From NCBI GenBank assembly GCA_958296445.1, contig OY282565.1, positions 3,397,570-3,461,569 on the forward strand: 64,000 nt of DNA, given 5' to 3'. Source of the DNA: an uncultured Dehalococcoidia bacterium (GTDB lineage Bacteria; Chloroflexota; Dehalococcoidia; Lucifugimonadales; UBA3495). Shown in pieces: positions 34,490-42,882 of this stretch. The number at the start of each line of letters is the position of its first letter. The stretch's first letter is position 1. A program made the position numbers and the translations under genes. The notes beneath the pieces were generated by a model. That model ran no database searches. It was given only the letters and a program-made list of their open reading frames with translations, and was not told the origin of the DNA.

Positions 34490-37429
34490 ATGCCCGCCCA
34501 GCCTGCCGGGGGCCTGCACGAACAGAACGCCAACGCCGCCATCGCCCGTTGGCTCAACACCGTCGGGCGCCATTGGCAGGCCAACGGCGACCGCACCGGC
34601 GTCATCCTCGGCAGCAACCAGCGCCCCGACATCGTCATCACCCAAGGCGGGCGAATGCCCGTCATAATCGAATGTGAGTTCGACGACAAATCCAACCCCG
34701 CCATAACCGACGCCAGCTCGCGCTTGGGCCAAACCTTAGTCAATGAAACCCGCCCCTTTACCGAAATCATCGCCGTCGGCATCGCCGCCCAATGCAAACA
34801 AGACAGCGACGAGGGGTTTACGCAAAGGCTGCAAAACAACGAACTCATCTTTACCATACAACTGGTTTCCCAAGCCACTGTCAAAGCCAGAGTCAAGGAA
34901 AACGGAAAGGTAAAGGAAACGGAAAAAGAGATAGTCAAAGTCTGGCCCGCCAAACCTTTGCCTGCAACCCCCAATGATTTAATCGCATATTGCGAATACG
35001 CCCAAGTGCCGCAAAAGCTGATTATATCCGAAAGCGGCAAAGTCGCCGATATGATAAAAGCCGCCGGCGGGAAACTGCTAACCAGCATTAAACGCACCGC
35101 CGATGCCGCTAAAACTCTGGAAGCCCTGCGCCGGATAACTGGCGTAGAGCAAGACCAATGGTCTGCCCATACCGCCTGCGCCATCTGGCTAATAGCATTG
35201 GACTTGCAAAACGACCTGGCCCAGTACAATAACAACCTGCGCGTCCGCAACCTGCAAACTACCGCCGCGCTAATCAAAAACGCCCCCCTGAATCAGCTTA
35301 CCGCCCACGACATCCTAGACCAGTGGCGCATCATCGCACAAGTCAACTATCTGCCCGTCATCGAACTGGCTATTGACAGCCTAAACACCGGAGCGATGGG
35401 CGACAGTCTGGACGACGTTCTGGCCCAATTGGACGAACTACGCCGCCAACTGAACGCCCTGCACGCCAAGCACATATACAATTTCGCCGGCGAGCTGTGG
35501 CAGGAATTGGTCCCCGACCGAGAGGAACGCGCCGCCCATTATACCAAGCCCGAAGTGGCCGAACTGCTGGCAACTCTGGCTGCTGTCCGGTTCGATAACC
35601 GGAACGTCAAAGAATTGGCGAGCCTTAACATTATGGACGCCGCCAGCGGCACAGGAACGTTATTGGGAGCAGGAGAGCGTGCCCTCCGCCGCCATTACAC
35701 CGCCAAAGGCGGGCGCGACTCCGACATTCACAAGCAACGAATGGAAAGCCACATCTACGCTATGGACGTAAACGGCATCGCTGGAACCCTAACCGCCAAG
35801 CGCCTTACCGATATGAACGTAGAGCAGGATTACAGCAGTAGCAATATCGCCGTCATAACCCACCCCGCCGGGGCGTTGATTCTGCTGGACCCTACCATAA
35901 CCGGCGTGTCAGAAGTGCTGGGCTACCGCAACGCCACGCCTACTAAAGGCATCGGCGGCGAACTAGGATACTTCCATATAGGGCTTGAGGGCATTGACTG
36001 GTCTTTGATGAATCCGCCTTACAACCGCCCTCGCAAAGGGCGGCAACAGGCCACTAGAGGCTTGGCAAAACCCCGCGCCGCAGCCAAAAAGCGTAAATAT
36101 CTAATGTCCCACGGGCAAGCGGGATTAGCCAGCGATTTCGGCAACTTAAGCAACATCCGATTGGCGCCCGGCGGCGTGTATTCCCACGTGCTGCCGCTAA
36201 CTGCTGCCCATGCAGGCAGTTGGAAGTCTTGGCGGGCCGAAATAGAAAAGGACTTTCAGAACATCATCGCCATTACTAACGTAGCTGCCAGCGAACTGCA
36301 AAGTATGAGTGCCGACACCGGAATGAGCGAAATGCTGCTCGTCGCCACAAAACGAAATCAACGGCCCAACCAGTGGCGGCCTGTAGAGATTTTGTGCGTA
36401 AACCTGAACGCCGCTCCGTCAACCCTAGCCGAGGGCTACGCTTTAGCCCAAGAAATCGCCGCCATACCGGGAACCAGCGAACAAGGGTTTCTGATTAACG
36501 GCAGCTATACCCGGACACGCCAAACCGAAGCCGGTTTCCCGTGGGGCGCAATTGGTAACAGAAACAACGAACTCACGTCTGCCAACGCCGCTTTTCTTGA
36601 GGGAAAAGCCTATAACCCGCTATCCCTGACAACATACGCGCTGAATCTGCCAATGACTACGCTGGGCAAAATCGCAAATACAGGCCCAACGCACGATTTG
36701 ATAGGGCACCCTAAAGATGGGGATGGGCGAGGCGCGTTTGAGTGGATTCCAATGTACGAACTGCCGGTAGAACCGGCGCAACAATCTATGTGGCAGGCGA
36801 ACTGGAAAAAACAAATCAAAATCATTACAAAACCAACACACGGCGGGTCTGTTGTTAATCCTGACCTTGCTACGGAAATGGTGAAAAATCGCAGCAAATG
36901 GCATCTAAGCCGAAACTTGGCTTTGTCATCGCAAAGAATTGCGATAGCAATGACTGAAAATCTTGCCCACGGCGGGAGAGCTTGGAACGCTCTACAAGAT
37001 ATATCGGACGAAAACGCCAAATGCATTGCGCTGTTTTACAACAGCATAATCGGCGTGATAGTATGGCGGGCTTATGGGCAAAAAGGCCAGTATGGGCCGC
37101 GGGCCGCCATCCAGGTTGGAGCTATAACCGGCTTGCCCTGCCCAGCCTTTCACGCCGACACGCCGGAAGCCCAACACGCCCGGGAAATAGCGGCCCAGCA
37201 TTTTGATGAACTTTCCAATCTTGAGCTGGAGCCTTTCGCTTACTGTTTCCAAGATACTAACCGCCACCGCATAGACAACGTGGTTGCCGAAATGTTGGGA
37301 TTGGATTCCAACGATAGCGAGGTGCAAGAAATGCTGAATCACTGGCGGATACTGTTCGCCAGCGAGCCTAACGTCAACGGACGCAATACCGAAATTATGG
37401 CCGCCATTGCCAAATACAAAAAACAGTAA
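34490..37429 (+). CDS. Type IIG-like restriction-modification enzyme or N6-adenine DNA methyltransferase
   Basis: The 979-residue protein has a methyltransferase core with motif I MDAASGTGTLLG (382 onward) and motif IV NPPY (508-511), the gamma-class adenine-N6 signature. The N-terminal 70 residues look like a PD-(D/E)xK nuclease: RPDIVI (D47) followed by VIIECEFDDK, where Glu61 and Glu63 flank a Cys and Lys67 follows. A helical region (about 270-360) and a C-terminal target-recognition-like half complete a single-chain design. No separate specificity or endonuclease gene is adjacent. TTTAGGAG precedes the ATG. GC is lower than in housekeeping neighbours, suggesting transfer. The nuclease role is inferred. 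Confidence 0.8.
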   Translation: MPAQPAGGLHEQNANAAIARWLNTVGRHWQANGDRTGVILGSNQRPDIVITQGGRMPVIIECEFDDKSNPAITDASSRLGQTLVNETRPFTEIIAVGIAAQCKQDSDEGFTQRLQNNELIFTIQLVSQATVKARVKENGKVKETEKEIVKVWPAKPLPATPNDLIAYCEYAQVPQKLIISESGKVADMIKAAGGKLLTSIKRTADAAKTLEALRRITGVEQDQWSAHTACAIWLIALDLQNDLAQYNNNLRVRNLQTTAALIKNAPLNQLTAHDILDQWRIIAQVNYLPVIELAIDSLNTGAMGDSLDDVLAQLDELRRQLNALHAKHIYNFAGELWQELVPDREERAAHYTKPEVAELLATLAAVRFDNRNVKELASLNIMDAASGTGTLLGAGERALRRHYTAKGGRDSDIHKQRMESHIYAMDVNGIAGTLTAKRLTDMNVEQDYSSSNIAVITHPAGALILLDPTITGVSEVLGYRNATPTKGIGGELGYFHIGLEGIDWSLMNPPYNRPRKGRQQATRGLAKPRAAAKKRKYLMSHGQAGLASDFGNLSNIRLAPGGVYSHVLPLTAAHAGSWKSWRAEIEKDFQNIIAITNVAASELQSMSADTGMSEMLLVATKRNQRPNQWRPVEILCVNLNAAPSTLAEGYALAQEIAAIPGTSEQGFLINGSYTRTRQTEAGFPWGAIGNRNNELTSANAAFLEGKAYNPLSLTTYALNLPMTTLGKIANTGPTHDLIGHPKDGDGRGAFEWIPMYELPVEPAQQSMWQANWKKQIKIITKPTHGGSVVNPDLATEMVKNRSKWHLSRNLALSSQRIAIAMTENLAHGGRAWNALQDISDENAKCIALFYNSIIGVIVWRAYGQKGQYGPRAAIQVGAITGLPCPAFHADTPEAQHAREIAAQHFDELSNLELEPFAYCFQDTNRHRIDNVVAEMLGLDSNDSEVQEMLNHWRILFASEPNVNGRNTEIMAAIAKYKKQ

Positions 37430-37510
37430 CCGCCGGATATTCTATATTTACGAAACTCCGCAAAGGGTGTATCCTGATTATCGAACACAACCCTACCAAG
37501 AGGCCCAAAA

Positions 37511-37903
37511 ATGCGCCTTTTCCGCCAAACCCTAAAAGTAGGCAACCCCCAAACCAACGATTTCGCCGAAATTGACGCAATGGTAGACACCGAAGCCACA
37601 GACTCGATGTTCCCCCAATCGCTGCTAAACTCGCTAGGCCTACAGCCCATAACCGCCTACACCTACCAGCTTGCCGACGGCAGCCTAGCGGAACTCCCCT
37701 ACGGCATGGCGCTTATCGAAATCAAAGGCGAAACCCGCCATTGCCCGGTAGCCTTCAGACCGGACAACGACGCCCTGCTAGGCGCCACCACCCTAGCAAT
37801 TTTCAAGCTAATGCCAGACCCCAACACGATGGCCCTATGGCCCGCCAGCCACTCGCCCCTAGGCGGGGGCGCCCCCCCGTGGCCCGTAGTCGGCACCCAG
37901 TAA
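37511..37903 (+). CDS. Retropepsin-like protein with altered active-site motif
   Basis: The 130-residue paralogue of the proteins at 20462 and 20875 keeps the fold landmarks (FAEIDAMVDTEATDSMFPQSLL; later ALLGATTLAIFKL). The catalytic triad DTG is DTE here, since Glu-Ala replaces Gly-Ser. Loss of the flap-adjacent Gly is expected to abolish or change proteolysis. It follows the restriction-modification-like gene by 81 bp and extends past the fold in a Pro/Gly-rich tail. It could be a decayed protease or a binding protein. Confidence 0.65.
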   Translation: MRLFRQTLKVGNPQTNDFAEIDAMVDTEATDSMFPQSLLNSLGLQPITAYTYQLADGSLAELPYGMALIEIKGETRHCPVAFRPDNDALLGATTLAIFKLMPDPNTMALWPASHSPLGGGAPPWPVVGTQ

Positions 37904-37960
37904 ACCCCCGCCCCGGCATCCCCAAATCCCCGCATCAAAAAAAACGAAAGGCGGCCCACC

Positions 37961-39034
37961 ATGCACATAGGAATGTCCACCGTCTTCCAAAACCCCAACA
38001 AACACCTCTCCGACCACCAAGTCTACCGCAACGAACTCCGCCTAGCCGACCTCGCCGAACCCCTAGGCTACCAATCCATCTGGGGCGTCGAACACCACTT
38101 CACCGACTACACTATGTGCCCCGACGTCCTCCAATTCCTATCCTACATGGCCGGACGCACCCAGCAAGCCCTCCTCGGCTCAATGGTAGTAGTCCTCCCC
38201 TGGCACGACCCCGTCCGCGTAGCCGAGGAATTTATAATGCTCGACAACCTCAGCGACGGCCGCGTAATAGTCGGCATAGGCCGCGGCCTAGCCCGCGTCG
38301 AATACGAAGGCTTCCGCCTCAATATGGCCGAATCCCGCGGCCGGTTCAACGAGTCCGCCCACCTCCTAGTTCGCGCCCTAGAGGACGGATTCGCCGAATA
38401 CGACGGCGACTATATCCGCCAACCCCGCGTCGAAATTCGCCCCAACCCCTTCCGCTCCTTCCATGGCCGCACCTACGCCGCCGCCATCTCCCCCGAATCC
38501 GGCCCCGTCCTCGCCAAACTCGGCGTCGGCGTCCTCATCATCCCCCAAAAACCCTGGCGCGACGTCCAGGCCGAACTAACCGCCTACCGCGCCACTTGGC
38601 AGGAAGTCAACGACGCTCAACCGCCGCCCGCCCCCGTGGTAGTAACCTTCGCCTACTGCGACGAAAACGAGGATCGCGCCCAAGAAATGGCCCACCGATA
38701 CGTCGGCGCCTACTGGGAATCCGTAATGCGCCACTACGAATTTCGCAGCGACCACCTCCGAACCACCCGCGGCTACGAATACTACGGCAACTTCACCGAC
38801 AAAATAAACGCCTACGGCGACCGCGACGTCCAAGACTTCTTCGTCGGCCTCCAAGTAACCGGCACCCCCGAACAATGCTACCAAAAAGCCCTCGAAATCC
38901 ACGGTTACACCGCCACCGACTCCCTAGTAGCCGCCTTCAGCTACGGCGGAATCCCCTACCCCGACGCCGAAAACAGTATGCGCCTCTTCGCCACCCAAGT
39001 AATGCCCGAACTAAAAAAATTCAACCCAACATAA
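37961..39034 (+). CDS. LLM-class flavin-dependent oxidoreductase
   Basis: The 357-residue TIM-barrel protein of the bacterial luciferase family includes ADLAEPLGYQSIWGVEHHFT, the family's active-site region with HH, VVVLPWHDPVRVAEEF and GRVIVGIGRGLARVEYEGF. Such enzymes use FMNH2 or F420 to oxygenate or reduce a range of small molecules. AAAGGCGG lies upstream of the ATG. There is no flavin reductase next to it. The substrate cannot be assigned. Confidence 0.88.
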   Translation: MHIGMSTVFQNPNKHLSDHQVYRNELRLADLAEPLGYQSIWGVEHHFTDYTMCPDVLQFLSYMAGRTQQALLGSMVVVLPWHDPVRVAEEFIMLDNLSDGRVIVGIGRGLARVEYEGFRLNMAESRGRFNESAHLLVRALEDGFAEYDGDYIRQPRVEIRPNPFRSFHGRTYAAAISPESGPVLAKLGVGVLIIPQKPWRDVQAELTAYRATWQEVNDAQPPPAPVVVTFAYCDENEDRAQEMAHRYVGAYWESVMRHYEFRSDHLRTTRGYEYYGNFTDKINAYGDRDVQDFFVGLQVTGTPEQCYQKALEIHGYTATDSLVAAFSYGGIPYPDAENSMRLFATQVMPELKKFNPT

Positions 39035-39055
39035 CCCCCGGCGCAACCCCGGAAA

Positions 39056-39155
39056 ACACAAAGAGAGCGCAGAGTTTCAGAAACCAACTAAAAAACTCTG
39101 CGCTCTCGGCGTTTAATAACTAAAACTCCGCGCCCTCTGCGCTCTCGGCGTTTAA
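39056..39155. repeat. Family E-like repeats
   Basis: Two tandem units of CTCTGCGCTCTCGGCGTTTA, one preceded by ACTCCGCGCCCTCTGCG, occupy most of the 131-bp gap between the LLM gene and the convergent FAD gene. Confidence 0.65.
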
Positions 39156-39165
39156 TAATTCGCGG

Positions 39166-40350
39166 TCAATCATTCCCCCCATACCGCGTAACCTCCCCGG
39201 AAATCTCCCCCCGAGCCCGCCAAGCAAACCGCGCCGCGTAAGGATTAGCCCGCCCCTGCACCACATCAGCCACCACCCGCCCAATCGCCGGCGCGAACTT
39301 GAAAGCATGGCCGCTCCCCCCGGTGGCTACCGTAAGCCCCTCGATTTCCGGGTGATTAGCGATATAAAAATTCCCGTCCCAAGTGTCGCAATAAAAACAC
39401 GCCCGGCTGCCCGCCAGCGGCGCCCGCGCCAGCTCCGGCAGCGCCTGCGCCAAAAAACTGCGGCAAGATTCAATGTCAGCCAGCGCCGCCTCCCGCGGCG
39501 CATCCGCATCCACCCGACGCCCCGGCCCGTGATTCGCCACCTTGACCACCCCCTCCGCATTGACCGGAAAACCGTACCACCCCGCCCGCGAAAGGTCGGC
39601 GGCCCACGGCGGAAACCCCGGCGGCGCAAACCGCTCCGGCGCATCAGGCCGGAAATACAGCAACGACTGCGCCACCGGCCACATCACATCCCCCAGCCCC
39701 GGCGCCAGCCGCGGCGTCCACACCCCCGCCGCCGCCACCACCCTATCGGCCCGAACCTCCCCCCCGTCGCCGGAACGCAGCCCAACCGCCCGCCCCGACT
39801 CCACCAGCACCCCATCCGCCCGGAACCCGCAGCGGATTTCCACCCCCGCCGCCACCGCTTCGGCGGCCATAAAAGAAACCGTCTCCCCGGCCTCGGCCCA
39901 CCCCCCGCGCGGATTAAAATACCCCCCAATATACCGGCTCGAATTCCAGAAAGGAAACCGCCGCGCCACATCCCCGCCGTCCACCCGCTCCAGCGGCCAC
40001 CCCGCCGCGGTAAGCAGCCCAAAAGACTGCCCCTCCACGCTGCCATCATCCACCGGCTGGCTGCTCAACACCAAAAACCCGTCCTCGTGATACAGCGGAC
40101 ACCCCCGCCGCCGGTTCCAGCTATGCCACCCCTCAATAGCTTCGGCGGCCAAATCGCTATAAAGCTGATCCCCCGCATAATCCATCCGCACCATCCGGCT
40201 AACATCATTAGACGCCGCCAGCGGATGCGGCACCGGCCCCGGATCAACCACAATCACCGAGCATCCCCGCCCCCGCAACTCCAAAGCCGCCGCCAGCCCA
40301 AACACCCCCGCCCCCGCCACAACTATAGAATCCCCAGCAGAACTGCCCAA
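39166..40350 (-). CDS. FAD-dependent amine oxidase, monomeric sarcosine oxidase-like
   Basis: The 394-residue DAO-family flavoprotein has IVVAGAGVFGLAAALE as the dinucleotide motif and RACFYCDTWDGNFYI, where the Cys corresponds to the covalent flavin attachment site of sarcosine oxidase. The ending ATGGSGHAFKFAPAIG is also diagnostic. It would oxidise a secondary N-methyl amine or amino acid to release formaldehyde or an imine. It starts with TTG at 40350, 11 bp after the TIR gene stop, without a clear Shine-Dalgarno sequence, so it may depend on upstream translation. The preferred substrate is not known. Confidence 0.85.
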   Translation of the reverse strand: MGSSAGDSIVVAGAGVFGLAAALELRGRGCSVIVVDPGPVPHPLAASNDVSRMVRMDYAGDQLYSDLAAEAIEGWHSWNRRRGCPLYHEDGFLVLSSQPVDDGSVEGQSFGLLTAAGWPLERVDGGDVARRFPFWNSSRYIGGYFNPRGGWAEAGETVSFMAAEAVAAGVEIRCGFRADGVLVESGRAVGLRSGDGGEVRADRVVAAAGVWTPRLAPGLGDVMWPVAQSLLYFRPDAPERFAPPGFPPWAADLSRAGWYGFPVNAEGVVKVANHGPGRRVDADAPREAALADIESCRSFLAQALPELARAPLAGSRACFYCDTWDGNFYIANHPEIEGLTVATGGSGHAFKFAPAIGRVVADVVQGRANPYAARFAWRARGEISGEVTRYGGND

Positions 40351-40361
40351 TCGCTGACTAA

Positions 40362-41174
40362 CTATTGCAAAACCTCCTCAACGCCGTCAACCACGATAAG
40401 AGGAACAACGGTTTCTCCTTCTTCAAAGGCCGCAGCTAACCGAATAGTAGCGCGAACAACGATGGCATTTCGAGGAAGCGACTCCAAAAGCAACGCCTCA
40501 TCACCGCTCGCTATCGCTTTGGTAAATCTGCATTCCGGCGTTTTCCCCAAAAATAAACGCACATAAAGCGCTTCACCAGGTCGAAGCCCAACCGCTCTAG
40601 TGCGGGAAATACTGACCGGAGCAACGCTCCCAACCAAGAAATCCCCTGTAAGCGTTGCTCCGATATAGGCCCCAGGACGGTGGTTCCAGTTTTGGATTGT
40701 ACTAACCGGCTTGTTGGATAGAGATACGCCCGTCCGGGGCGTAGGAGTCGCCAACGGCCTTATGTCCAACGCCCTCGCTACTACCTCAGTTATAGTATTC
40801 AGCTTGACGCTATGGATCATCCCGTTAATGTCAACGGCTTGCAACAGACTATACGGCGTAGGCAGCAACTCCGGCACAATCCCCCTATCGCAAAACAACA
40901 AGATACGCGCCCCCCGCCCCCAAGCAAAACCCAGCTCGAAGTTTATCCAGCGGACATTGAGCGTATCCAGCGTTACCAGAACCAGCAACGCATCCGCATT
41001 CGTCAGACCGTCAATAATTTTATCCGTCCACACATCCCCCGGCCGCACCGACTCAGGCCGCGCCGCCATAAACACATCAAGGCTTTCCCTATGAAAGACC
41101 CTTTCCAAATGAGCAGCAACATCCTCCGCATCCGGTTCATCAGCCGAATGGTAACTGATAAACAGCTTCTTCAT
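40362..41174 (-). CDS. TIR-domain protein with unknown C-terminal domain
   Basis: The 270-residue protein begins MKKLFISYHSADEPDAEDV, the TIR box 1, and carries the catalytic-like Glu80 in WINFELGFAWGRG, matching NAD-hydrolysing bacterial TIR domains. Residues about 150-270 form a beta-rich unit (GLRPGEALYVRLFLG, IVVRATIRLAAAF) of no family I recognise. ATG 41174 follows GGGGGG 6 bp upstream; the open frame extends to 41249. It is lower in GC than its neighbours and may be a solitary defence effector. The FAD gene follows within 11 bp on the same strand, probably by chance insertion. Confidence 0.82.
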   Translation of the reverse strand: MKKLFISYHSADEPDAEDVAAHLERVFHRESLDVFMAARPESVRPGDVWTDKIIDGLTNADALLVLVTLDTLNVRWINFELGFAWGRGARILLFCDRGIVPELLPTPYSLLQAVDINGMIHSVKLNTITEVVARALDIRPLATPTPRTGVSLSNKPVSTIQNWNHRPGAYIGATLTGDFLVGSVAPVSISRTRAVGLRPGEALYVRLFLGKTPECRFTKAIASGDEALLLESLPRNAIVVRATIRLAAAFEEGETVVPLIVVDGVEEVLQ

Positions 41175-41214
41175 ATCATCCCCCCGGTAATTCTTAAAAT
41201 CTCCGCAACCGTTT

Positions 41215-41420
41215 ATCCTGAGCCGCCATCCGTCATCCTGAACCCCCATCTGTCATTCTAACGCCGCCGCCCGCCATCCTGAACTCCCGTCTGTCATTCC
41301 GCCGCCGCCGCCGTCTGCCGTTCTGTCGCCCCCATCTGTCATTCTGAGCAAAGCGAAGAATCTCACCTTGGGCAGTAAGACCATCCCCCTCGCTCAGATT
41401 GACAAAAGGCAACGACGCAA
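41215..41420. repeat. Family A repeat block
   Basis: Several degenerate CCGTCATCCTGAAC/CTGTCATTCT units are followed by one full family A core near 41344 with CTCACCTTGGGCAGTAAGAC after it. This fills the space between the TIR gene and the DsbA-like gene. Confidence 0.7.
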
Positions 41421-41462
41421 CCGCTCCAATAAACGGCTACGCCCTTAACCAGTAAACCGGAA

Positions 41463-42074
41463 TCAGCGCCCCACAGCCCCGATTATAGTCTTCAGCTCCT
41501 CAACCCCCAAGTCCCCAAACTTGCGCCACCCCCCAATAAGATACGTAGGCGTCCCCCCAATGCCGCTGGCCCTAGCCGATTCGTTGGACTCCAGCACCGC
41601 CTGCCGATAGTAGCCCGACTCCAAACGCGGCCCCAGCTCCGCCCAGTCAAGACCCGCAATTTCCGCCAGCCCCCGAACTACCTCCAGATTGCCCAAGTCG
41701 GCGCTGTTTTCCCAATACGCCGCCGCCGCCGTATGATGAAAGCGGTCATCGGCCTCCCCGCCCTGCTCCTTGGCGTACAGCGTAGCCTCGTGAACGTACA
41801 GCGTGTTCGGCGACCACTGCGGACGCCGCATTATCAAATTCGCGCCGCGGGCCCGTTCCTGCATCGCCGGATTAAGTTCCGTTTCCGTTTCGCCGTCAAA
41901 CAACCGCCGGGGCTGACCCTCCGGCGGACAGTCCGGCCGCAACAGAAACGGCCTGCGGTCTACGCTGATCTCCAGTTCCTTGGCAACAATGTCGAGCCTG
42001 CCCAGGCCCACATAGCAAAAGGGTCAAGTATAGTCATGCCACACAGTGACCTCGACGGAATTGGCAGTAGCCAT
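41463..42074 (-). CDS. DsbA/FrnE-family thiol oxidoreductase with in-frame TGA, candidate selenoprotein
   Basis: Starting at ATG 42074, directly after GAGGAGG, the frame reads MATANSVEVTVWHDYT, then TGA (42026-42024), then PFCYVGLGRLDIVAKEL and on to a normal stop at 41463, 203 codons in all. In this DsbA-like family (COG2761 and relatives) the motif is CPxCYxG; TGA stands where the first Cys belongs, giving UPFC with Sec at codon 17. Everything downstream is an intact DsbA-like thioredoxin domain (GGTPTYLIGG near the end is the cis-Pro region). A hairpin follows at 41994-42009. Sec-containing DsbA/FrnE-like proteins with UxxC are known in bacteria. A pseudogene is the alternative; the ideal ribosome-binding site and undamaged remainder argue against it. 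Confidence 0.8.
41994..42009 (-). promoter_or_regulatory. Candidate bacterial SECIS hairpin for the DsbA-like TGA
   Basis: On the minus strand GGGCCT pairs with AGGCTC (six pairs, one G-U) around a GGGC loop. The stem starts at the 15th nt and the loop at the 21st nt after the TGA, the same loop distance as in the DUF3179 gene. Pairing was made by eye. Confidence 0.5.
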
Positions 42075-42089
42075 AGCATCCTCCTCTTC

Positions 42090-42563
42090 TCACCTTTTTA
42101 CCGCATAGTACCTTTCCGCCAGCGGAGATTTGACTACCTTCTCCGGCTTGTCTGCGAAAAACTCATCAATAGCTCTGGTAGCCCCAGGCCAGTTAGACAA
42201 AGAATACTCGTCGAATGCGATGACACCCCCCAACGCAACCTGTCCGTAATATCTATATCAAGATGCAACAGAGCAATAGAATTACCCCTTAAGGGCAGCA
42301 GATATTACGGCAAAATCAAACAAAGAACTGCCCGATCCTACCCCACACTCAATAATGCTCCCGTCTACCGGCTCAATTTCGCGCAACAGATTCTGAAAGT
42401 GCATAAAACGGCTAACGCACTTGTAGTTATGCTCATACGGGTGCAAGTTATACTTGCGGGAGCGGGCCAATTTCACATCCAGCCCCAAGGCTTTCCTAGC
42501 AAAGACTTTACCCAAAGATTTGGCGAATGAGCTTACGTTCCTTCGGTCAACGTGCCGCAACAT
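42090..42563 (-). pseudogene. Broken TylF-like O-methyltransferase
   Basis: The frame from ATG 42563 gives 93 residues ending IIECGVGSGSSLFDFAVIS and a stop at 42284. This includes the AdoMet motif ECGVGSGSS of TylF-like methyltransferases. Downstream, a second frame encodes SIALLHLDIDITDRLRW (the LHLDAD region), and after a frameshift in a G-run a third encodes GVIAFDEYSLSNWPGAT and AIDEFFADKPEKV, ending at TGA 42092-42090. The middle of the protein is missing. The gene is therefore disrupted by a deletion and at least one frameshift. Confidence 0.75.
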
Positions 42564-42595
42564 AACCCCCCTTCCTTAATAACGCCGGAGAATAG

Positions 42596-42774
42596 GTGTT
42601 TTTAACGTGTGCTGATATTGCCAAAATCATCCCGTCATTCCCGCGAAAGCGGGAATCCAGACGCTCCGGTTAAGCAAAAGCCGTATTGGGCCAGTGCTGT
42701 GGATTCCTGCTTTCGCGGGAATGACGGCGCGGGGCGCAATCATAACGGCAATTCCAGCGCACGTTTAAGAATAC
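42596..42774. mobile_element. MITE, copy 2
   Basis: A 179-bp homologue of 26607-26783. The ends are GTGTTTTTAACGTGTGCTG and (complement) GTATTCTTAAACGTGCGCTG. Flanking 10-mers CGGAGAATAG and CGGGGAATAA agree at 8 of 10 positions, consistent with an aged target duplication. Internally the two halves carry family D arms in opposite orientation (about 42633-42658 and 42700-42727), so the whole element is a long imperfect palindrome. The rest of the gap to 42883 shows nothing recognisable. Confidence 0.7.
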
Positions 42775-42882
42775 CGGGGAATAAACCGCAGAAAACCCAA
42801 AGCGCCCAAAGATTACATCCAATCCCCTGATACCCTGCGCCGCTCTGTATACTCCGAAGTTCACCCCCCGGCGTCCTCGAGA

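Noticed and set aside
24335..42074. A genome-wide UGA reassignment (for example to Trp) as explanation for the in-frame TGAs
   Set aside because: Many genes here end in TGA (for example the dehydrogenase, the antitoxin and the PIN gene), and the two internal TGAs fall at conserved Cys, not Trp, positions.
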